A stretch of 59,623 bases of DNA from Fimbriimonadaceae bacterium (GTDB lineage Bacteria > Armatimonadota > UBA10988), in contig JADZEX010000047.1 of the NCBI GenBank assembly GCA_020850355.1, positions 1-59,623 on the forward strand, read 5' to 3'. Position 1 is the first letter of the stretch. The number at the start of each line of letters is the position of its first letter. Position numbers and translations under genes: made by a program. Positions 55,101-59,623 of the stretch are shown here, one piece after another. The notes beneath the pieces were generated by a model. It did no database searches, was not told the DNA's origin, and saw only the letters and a list, made by a program, of their open reading frames with translations.

Positions 55101-56889
55101 CGTCGCCGCCGCCACCGCGTCTGCCGGCCGACTGGCGGTGTTCGACCCGGCCGGTCAGACCAGCCACCAACTGGCCGCCGCCAAGATCCCCGTGACGGCG
55201 CTCAGCGCGGCGCAGCCCGTGCCATCCACTGGCGGGCTGCTGATCGGCCGCGAGGCGGTCAGCGCCAGCGCTGCCCTGCCCGACCTGCGGCCGCTGCTGG
55301 CCCGCGGCGGGCGGGTCGTGGTCTTCGAGCAGACCGCGGCCGCGCTGACGCACCGCCTCGGCTTCCGCTGCAACGACCCCTCGCTGCGCGAGGTCTTCGT
55401 GCGGGTCGCCGCGCACCCCGTCCTGGCTGGTCTCGACACCGCCCGCCTGCGTGACTGGCGCGGCGAGGCGACCCTGCTGCCTCGCCAACTGGACCTCCCG
55501 GCGGCCGAACTGCGCGACCCGCCCCACGACTGGCTGGGCTTCGACAACACCCGCGTCTGGAAGTGGGGCAACACCGGGCAGGTCGCCTCGGTCGTGATCG
55601 AAACCCCGCAGCGCGGCGACTTCCTGCCCTTGGTGCAGGGCGGCTTCGACCTGCAGTACGCCCCGCTGCTGCTGCAACGGGTCGGCGGCGGCGAGATCCT
55701 GTGGTGCCAACTGGATGTCACCGGCCGCCGCGGCAGCGATCCCGCCGCCAACCGGTTGTGGCGGCAAATCGTCGCCTGGGCCGCAACGTCCAGCGCCGCG
55801 ACACAGCGCCCCACCCGCTACCTCGGCGACGCCGCCGGGGCTGCCCTGCTGGCCAGCCTGGGGGTCGACGCCCCGAGCGTGGCGCCCGCACAGGCCGCCG
55901 GACCGGGGCTGCTGATCGTCGGTCCGGCCGCCGGGGAGCGCCTCACCGCAGTCCGTGATGCCCTGGCCACGGCCGTCGCGGGCGGCGCTACCGTGCTGGC
56001 GCTGGCCCAGACCGCCGAGTCGCTGCGCGGCTGGTTGCCCTTCGAGGTCGCCACCCGCAGCGCGGCCCGGACCGTCTCGCCGCTGCCGACCGGCCCCTGG
56101 TTCGAGGGCCTCGGGCCGGGTGACCTGCGCTGGCGCGGTCGCCGCGAGGTGCTGCTGGTCGGCGGGCCGGGCCGCGAGCCGAACGTGCTGCAGGCCGTCC
56201 CGCACGGCGCCGGCGCCTACCTCTTCTGCCAAACGCTGCCGACCGACTGGGACTACGCCGACCCCTATCGGGTCTACCTGAAGCCCACCGCCCGGCGCAG
56301 CGCCGTGATGCTCAGCCGCCTGCTGGCCAACCTCGGTGCCGCCGCGCAGGTCGCCACGCTGCAGCAGTGGCAGCAGCCGGCGCCGCCGACCGTCGACCTG
56401 AGCGGCGCCTGGCAGGCCGCCCAGGACCCGGCTGGCAGCGCCACGCCCACGGCGCTGCCAGCCGCCTGGCAACCGCTCCAGGTGCCGGCCACCTTCGAGT
56501 CCCAGGTCTCCGCCTGGGCCGCCTACGACGGCGTCGTCTGGTACCGCCGCAGCTTCACCTGGACCGGCCCGCTCGACCAGCCGGTCGAGCTGCTGCTCGG
56601 CGCCATCGACGACGAGGACTGGACCTGGGTCAATGGTCGAGCCGTGGGGCACATTGGGCAGGACACCCATCCCGCCGACTACTGGAGCGTCCCGCGCCGC
56701 TACACCGTGCCGCCCGGTGCCCTCCGCGCCGGCCCCAACGAGCTGCTGGTGAAGGTCCGCGACCTGCGACAGTCCGGCGGTCTGGTCGGCGGCGCGCCTC
56801 AACTGCGGCTGCCGGCCCGCTGGCTGGCCAGCTACTACCTCGACACCCCGGCGCAGCTCGACGACCCGTACCGCTACAACCGCTGGTAG
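52144..56889 (+). CDS. Large exported GH2-like multidomain glycoside hydrolase
   Basis: 1581 residues. Signal peptide MFRATWLLLCLAPALA. Residues about 20-180 are a CBM-type beta sandwich (LVTNGTFAADANRDGFPDGF). A GH2 sugar-binding jelly roll follows (about 200-350; WPQIHSAWYERPVTVPAAW), then an Ig-like domain and a TIM barrel (about 470-850) with FVEWGAPHQASW at the nucleophile-like position. The usual GNE acid/base motif is replaced by MTHNALGYHGD in HPCVLAYAMTHNAL. Later come a GATase-like region (about 1000-1200) and a second GH2-type jelly roll (about 1415-1565; WYRRSFTWTGPLDQPVEL). It is probably secreted or surface-attached. ATG 52144 has GGAG 6 nt upstream. It runs into the YkgJ-like gene 9 bp later. 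Confidence 0.8.
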   Translation: MFRATWLLLCLAPALAQTDLGRELVTNGTFAADANRDGFPDGFGGDRATLRLVSEDGNPFIRLGRAGQRSSGGVGATLKLQPAWFKLSVSVRVRARDIVPGPESWHNARIAMSFHDAAGTQVGGWPNVLNWQGSTTGWVTAQRDYRIPDGATELRLSASLFEATGEVDYDDLSVQVSALRPTLQDAAAPAGLAWGVPADAGQRYLLNGWWRFRPLWESPLPTAVPATGQGWGYLKVPAAWPGYGNESTRPRGPDIWELQFTWPQIHSAWYERPVTVPAAWAGRRWFLDLDLPQTAAEVWVGGQRLGELRWPGGRIELTTAVPAGQTATLRLRVTTDPLAADKLVRMREDLVQQLKAEVRVRGLVGDVALVSEPRGPRLGTLQVRPSVRRKLLGLALRPQELLPGAAYRVTASATPTGASKPTWTARSGQLGTAQVRDGSLLVELPWPNPQLWDFEQPRLYDLTVQLQDAAGQVLDTQTTRCGFREFWLRGRDLILNGTPVRWRALFFAGPTGSEALMSPSGVRLFIRRARALGFNFAILSNYSFDPGETHAFGSLLRTCDEEGFAISFSLPHPLRTPGATGSGLEELWLAGADYAVRTAGNHPCVLAYAMTHNALGYHGDQNPAKMDGVHQQRPSDDPNHYFNRSRQRAAAAEAYVRAADPTRELYHHQSGNMGSWHTVNIYLNWSPPAERSEWLSHWASAGTKPLFFVEWGAPHQASWGGHRQGPFIWRNNVNSEPLGIDYGAMHFGDAAYRPDPTMEKYVDAYERVYARQQPFHISSVLGTLWDTRNELNNIDLKTFYTDLCWPRLRTWGLSAVLPWDQGMMAYAASSAPEPLPAPAASGGPGVQPDLLNISGDHWSSFLPTWEYSSWGRSLQRWNQPLVAYLAGDPNNFCERGHNVTAGETLTKQVVLLNDSRAAVSGTFSWRLSGGRAPLAEGQGRLSAAVGGQARVPFQVAIPRAASGLLTLSIRARLGAVEQTDQLDLHVVAAATASAGRLAVFDPAGQTSHQLAAAKIPVTALSAAQPVPSTGGLLIGREAVSASAALPDLRPLLARGGRVVVFEQTAAALTHRLGFRCNDPSLREVFVRVAAHPVLAGLDTARLRDWRGEATLLPRQLDLPAAELRDPPHDWLGFDNTRVWKWGNTGQVASVVIETPQRGDFLPLVQGGFDLQYAPLLLQRVGGGEILWCQLDVTGRRGSDPAANRLWRQIVAWAATSSAATQRPTRYLGDAAGAALLASLGVDAPSVAPAQAAGPGLLIVGPAAGERLTAVRDALATAVAGGATVLALAQTAESLRGWLPFEVATRSAARTVSPLPTGPWFEGLGPGDLRWRGRREVLLVGGPGREPNVLQAVPHGAGAYLFCQTLPTDWDYADPYRVYLKPTARRSAVMLSRLLANLGAAAQVATLQQWQQPAPPTVDLSGAWQAAQDPAGSATPTALPAAWQPLQVPATFESQVSAWAAYDGVVWYRRSFTWTGPLDQPVELLLGAIDDEDWTWVNGRAVGHIGQDTHPADYWSVPRRYTVPPGALRAGPNELLVKVRDLRQSGGLVGGAPQLRLPARWLASYYLDTPAQLDDPYRYNRW

Positions 56890-56898
56890 GAGACCACC

Positions 56899-58143
56899 GT
56901 GGCGCGACCGAAGCTGCTGGCCCCGCCCGCCGAGCAGAACTACGACTGCCACGCCACCGGCCGCTGCTGCCGGGGCTACTTCCGGGTGCAGGTCACCCCG
57001 GCCGAACAGGCGCGGATCGCCGCCCAAGGGTGGGAGCAGCAGCCCGACCACGCCGGCCTGCAGCACTTCGTGCCGCTGGGCGCACAGACCGTCCTCGCCA
57101 ATCGCCCCGACGGCGGCTGCGTGTTCCTCAATGAGCAGGGCCTCTGCGGCATCCACGCCCGCTTTGGCGAGGACCAGAAGCCGTTGGCCTGCCGCCTCTA
57201 CCCCTTCGTCTTCGTCCCCGCCGGCGACGAGATCCGGCTCGACCTGCGCTACGACTGCCCCTCGGTCGCCGCCAGCCGGGGCCGCCCGGCGGCCGCTCAC
57301 CGCGACTACCTGGAAGGGCTGCTGAAACTGCAACTGGCCGGTCGCAGCACCAGCCACGAAGCCCCGCCGCTGACCGTCGGCGTGCCTGCCGATTGGGCCA
57401 CCTTCCGGCGGCTCGGGGCCGCGCTGGAGCGCATCGTCAGCGACCTCAGCCTGGATCTCACCCGGCGCATCGTGGCGGCGGTCAACTTCTCGGAGCTGCT
57501 CCGGGTCGCGCCGCTGAGCAGCCTGCGGGGCAGTGAGCAGGAGCGCTACGTCAACGAGCTGGTCCGCGAAGCCGTCGAGAGCGCCCTCGACGACGAGCTG
57601 CCGCGCCAGCCGCTCAACCTCCCCACGCGGCTGATGTTCCGGCAGCTCTGCGCGCTCTACGGCCGCGCCGACCTCGCCAACGAACCCCGCCGCCTGCTGC
57701 GCCGCGCCGTCACCTCGCTGCAGGTCGTGCTCGGCGGGCGCGTGCCGGCGATCCAGGACGACTTCCCCGCCACCCGCTACGCCGCCGCCGCCCGCCTCCC
57801 CGCAACCCTCGGCCAGTCCGCCGCCGAGGCCCTCGCCCGCTACTTCCGCACACGCCTCCACAGCCTCGGCTTCTGCGGCCGCGGGTTCTACGGCACCGCC
57901 TTCCTCGACGGCCTCGACAGCCTGCTGCTGCTGCACCCCATCATGCTCTGGTACGCCCGCTACTTCGCCGCCGGGCGCGGCCTCAACCAGATCGACGACA
58001 CCGCCGTCTGGCGCGCCATCGAGGTCGCCGACCACAACCACGGCAAGGCGCTGATCCTCAACACCGCCAGCGAACGCCGCCGCCGCCAACTGCTCAGCGA
58101 GCCCATCCGCCTGCGGCAACTCGCCATCTGGTTCGGCACCTGA
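56899..58143 (+). CDS. YkgJ/FliB-type cysteine-cluster protein
   Basis: 414 residues. The N-terminal 120 carry the Cys cluster DCHATGRCCRGYF (Cys17, Cys23, Cys24) and CGIHARFGEDQKPLACRLYPF, the pattern of YkgJ proteins that bind Zn or Fe-S and of FliB-type lysine N-methylases. The rest is helical and includes a segment rich in Arg and Leu. GTG 56899 has GGAG 7 nt upstream. The gene is coupled to the GH2-like gene by a 9-bp gap. FliB-like methylation is not supported by any flagellar gene here; the role is open. Confidence 0.82.
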   Translation: MARPKLLAPPAEQNYDCHATGRCCRGYFRVQVTPAEQARIAAQGWEQQPDHAGLQHFVPLGAQTVLANRPDGGCVFLNEQGLCGIHARFGEDQKPLACRLYPFVFVPAGDEIRLDLRYDCPSVAASRGRPAAAHRDYLEGLLKLQLAGRSTSHEAPPLTVGVPADWATFRRLGAALERIVSDLSLDLTRRIVAAVNFSELLRVAPLSSLRGSEQERYVNELVREAVESALDDELPRQPLNLPTRLMFRQLCALYGRADLANEPRRLLRRAVTSLQVVLGGRVPAIQDDFPATRYAAAARLPATLGQSAAEALARYFRTRLHSLGFCGRGFYGTAFLDGLDSLLLLHPIMLWYARYFAAGRGLNQIDDTAVWRAIEVADHNHGKALILNTASERRRRQLLSEPIRLRQLAIWFGT

Positions 58144-58181
58144 CGGCAGGAGCGCGCCTCCCGCCAACGAACCACGCCCCC

Positions 58182-59258
58182 ATGAGCACCTTCTACGACA
58201 ACGCCGCCAACGCCTCGCCCGGGCTGCTCAAGCGCGGGATCGACGACCGTCAGAACCTCCTGCGGCATGAAGCCGAGGACTGGCTGCGCGACGAGATTGC
58301 GGCCATCGACCAGCGCCGCCCGCAGCTCTGGCAGCCCGACTACTCCAGCCCCGCTGCCTTCGCCGCCAGCGTCGCCCCGAACCGCGCCCGCTGGCAAACC
58401 TGCCTCGGCGACGTCGGCCGCGACCACGATCCCGGCGAGGCTCTGATCGAGCCATTCCTGAGCACCGACCGCCTCGAAGCCTGGTGGGTCACCCTGCCCT
58501 GGCGCGGCCAGTACCGCATCCGGGGCATCTTCGGCCTGCCCCGCCAGCGCTCCGGCCCGCTCCCGTTGGTGCTCGCGCAACACGGCATCGGCAGCTCGCC
58601 CGAACATGTCTTCGGCTTCTGCGATGCCTCCGACGCCTACCGCGCCTACGGCCGCCGGCTGGTCGAAGATGGCTACGCCGTGTTCGCGCCGCTGCATGTC
58701 ACCCAGGCGCCGCCCCGCGCCCGGCTCGAACGGCTCTGCCTGCTCCGCGGCTGGAAGCTCTTCGGCGTCGAGATCGCGCCGTACCACACACTGCTCGACT
58801 GGCTCCAGGCCCGGCCCGAAATCGACCCGCAGCGGATCGGCATCTGGGGCCTCAGCCTCGGCGGCTGCTACACCCTGCTCGGGATGCCGCTCGAACCGCG
58901 CCTGAAACTCGGCATCTGCACCGGCTGGTTCAACCACCGCGTCCGCAAAATGGCCTTCGACGACCCGCGCTACAGTTGCTTCCTGTCGGTCGCCGAAGAA
59001 CACGTCTGGATCCCCGGCTGGCTCCGCGAGTTCAGCGACTCCGACCTCTGCGCCTTGATCGCCCCGCGGCCCTTCCTGGTCCAAACCGGCAAAGCCGACG
59101 GCATCGCCTGGTGGCCCTTCGTGACCGACGAGTTCAACGCCGCCCACGACCACTACCAACGCCTCGGCGTCCCCGACCGCATGGCCCTTGACCTCCAAGA
59201 AGGCGGCCACGAAATCCAGTACGACAGCGGCCTGGCCTTCCTGCGGAGCTGGCTCTAG
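58182..59258 (+). CDS. Alpha/beta hydrolase, dienelactone hydrolase/acetyl-xylan-esterase-like
   Basis: 358 residues, no signal peptide. The alpha/beta hydrolase core shows LVLAQHGIGSSPE (oxyanion region), the nucleophile elbow GLSLGG with Ser225, an Asp-bearing strand APRPFLVQTGKADG and the catalytic His in EGGHEI. The N-terminal 110 residues form a lid-like extension, as in family 7 esterases or ABhydrolase_7-type proteins. It may release acetyl or other acyl groups from sugars. It starts 38 bp after the YkgJ-like gene and closes the block of glycan-related genes. Confidence 0.86.
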   Translation: MSTFYDNAANASPGLLKRGIDDRQNLLRHEAEDWLRDEIAAIDQRRPQLWQPDYSSPAAFAASVAPNRARWQTCLGDVGRDHDPGEALIEPFLSTDRLEAWWVTLPWRGQYRIRGIFGLPRQRSGPLPLVLAQHGIGSSPEHVFGFCDASDAYRAYGRRLVEDGYAVFAPLHVTQAPPRARLERLCLLRGWKLFGVEIAPYHTLLDWLQARPEIDPQRIGIWGLSLGGCYTLLGMPLEPRLKLGICTGWFNHRVRKMAFDDPRYSCFLSVAEEHVWIPGWLREFSDSDLCALIAPRPFLVQTGKADGIAWWPFVTDEFNAAHDHYQRLGVPDRMALDLQEGGHEIQYDSGLAFLRSWL

Positions 59259-59299
59259 TCAGCGGATCCCCGCACCGCCAGCCCCGCGCGCAGCGCCCC

Positions 59300-59623
59300 T
59301 CCGACTCCCCGTCTCCGCGGGCGGAGAGGGGGCCGGGGGGTGAGGTTCCGCCGCCTGACGCCCGCCGCCGACGCCCCATCTCCGCAGGCGGAGAGGGGGC
59401 TGGGGGGTGAGGTTCCGCCGCCTGACGCCCGCCGCCGACGCCCCATCTCCGCGGGCGGAGAGGGGGCTGGGGGGTGAGGTTCCGCCGCCTGACGCCCGCC
59501 TCGGACTCCCCATCTCCGCGGGCGGAGCGGGGGCTGGGGGGTGAGGTTCCGCCGCCTGACGCCCGCCGCCGACGCCCCATCTCCGCAGGCGGAGAGGGGG
59601 CTGGGGGGTGAGGTTCCGCCGCC
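59300..59623. repeat. 67-bp tandem palindromic repeat, five copies
   Basis: The unit TCTCCGC recurs at 59312, 59379, 59446, 59513 and 59580, a strict period of 67 bp. Each unit contains a palindrome (CCCC-RTCTCCGC with GCGGAGAGGGGG) followed by a GGGGGG-TGAGGTTCCGCC tail. Copies differ by a few bases (for example GACTCCCC against GACGCCCC, CAGG against CGGG). The last copy runs off the window, so the array is longer. The period is not a multiple of 3, so the open frames here are not coding. The repeat resembles the common CCCTCTCCG-type intergenic palindromes of many genomes. Confidence 0.9.

Noticed and set aside
53695-58167. 1490-codon open frame on the minus strand opposite the GH2-like and YkgJ-like genes
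   Set aside because: The frame has Gly/Val/Gln-rich composition with no motif, and the plus-strand genes have signal peptide, domains and ribosome sites.
59134-59580. Open frames on the minus strand through the tandem repeat
   Set aside because: The repeat period of 67 bp shifts frame with each copy, and all three frames are open from composition alone.
59300-59623. Possible CRISPR array
   Set aside because: Copies are contiguous without unique spacers, longer than CRISPR repeats, and there are no cas genes.

Overview
The window is about 59.6 kb of very GC-rich DNA (roughly 70% by eye), almost fully coding, with short intergenic gaps. I see no tRNA, rRNA, CRISPR array or intact transposase. 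The gene content suggests a diderm, heterotrophic environmental bacterium: FtsH, a SUF system, a SpoIID/LytB protein, a DUF1844-like protein, sialidase-like Asp-box proteins, a heparinase II/III homologue, a Gfo/Idh/MocA oxidoreductase, an MttB homologue and an octaheme cytochrome. This mix is typical of Planctomycetota, Armatimonadota or similar phyla. The phylum is inferred from gene content only and is not certain.

Layout. 1-6.8 kb: two related palindromes and a promoter, then a rightward run of ftsH, a TPR gene, folP, folK, a PilC/GspF-like gene and a DnaJ-TPR membrane protein gene. 6.8-9.7 kb (leftward): trpE-trpG, then a pentapeptide-repeat gene. trpEG is preceded by a complete attenuator: an apparently leaderless 17-residue leader peptide with three consecutive Trp codons, an antiterminator and a terminator. 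9.7-13.4 kb: a phosphorelay-like protein, an O-antigen-ligase-like membrane protein and a HEAT-repeat lipoprotein. 13.5-17.0 kb: a tight four-gene surface-sugar operon (family 2 glycosyltransferase, sugar isomerase/epimerase, aminotransferase, RmlC-like cupin). 17.1-25.8 kb: a hybrid kinase, an HAO-like octaheme cytochrome, an MttB-like methyltransferase, an unknown protein and a PAS kinase. 25.8-32.0 kb: a Gfo/Idh/MocA oxidoreductase, two sialidase-like proteins and a lipoprotein cytochrome c.

31.96-33.14 kb is a decay or insertion zone. It has lower GC, a strong promoter, a 42-codon ORF and the 3' remnant of an FGGY (xylulokinase-like) gene. 33.1-39.2 kb: an aldolase, then a SUF operon (MarR-like regulator with C-terminal cysteines, DUF59, sufC, sufB, sufD, Rieske ferredoxin). 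No sufS is in the window. 39.1-43.0 kb (leftward): SpoIID/LytB, a DUF1844-like protein, and a two-gene module of a DUF3696-like AAA ATPase with a PIN-like nuclease. 43.1-59.3 kb: a polysaccharide-oriented block (Asp-box sialidase, heparinase II/III, a 1222-residue exported protein with a duplicated domain, an exported unknown, a 1581-residue GH2-like protein, a YkgJ/FliB-type Cys-cluster protein, an alpha/beta hydrolase). The window ends in a 67-bp tandem palindromic repeat.

Promoters read by eye share one pattern: TTGAC- or TTGC(C/G)G, 17 nt, then TA-N3-(T/C), often with an upstream TGn. The observations I would check first are the leaderless trp attenuator, the MarR-type candidate Fe-S regulator with a palindrome over its own predicted start, the ATPase-PIN pair, the histidine-phosphotransferase/receiver fusion and the 32-kb insertion zone.
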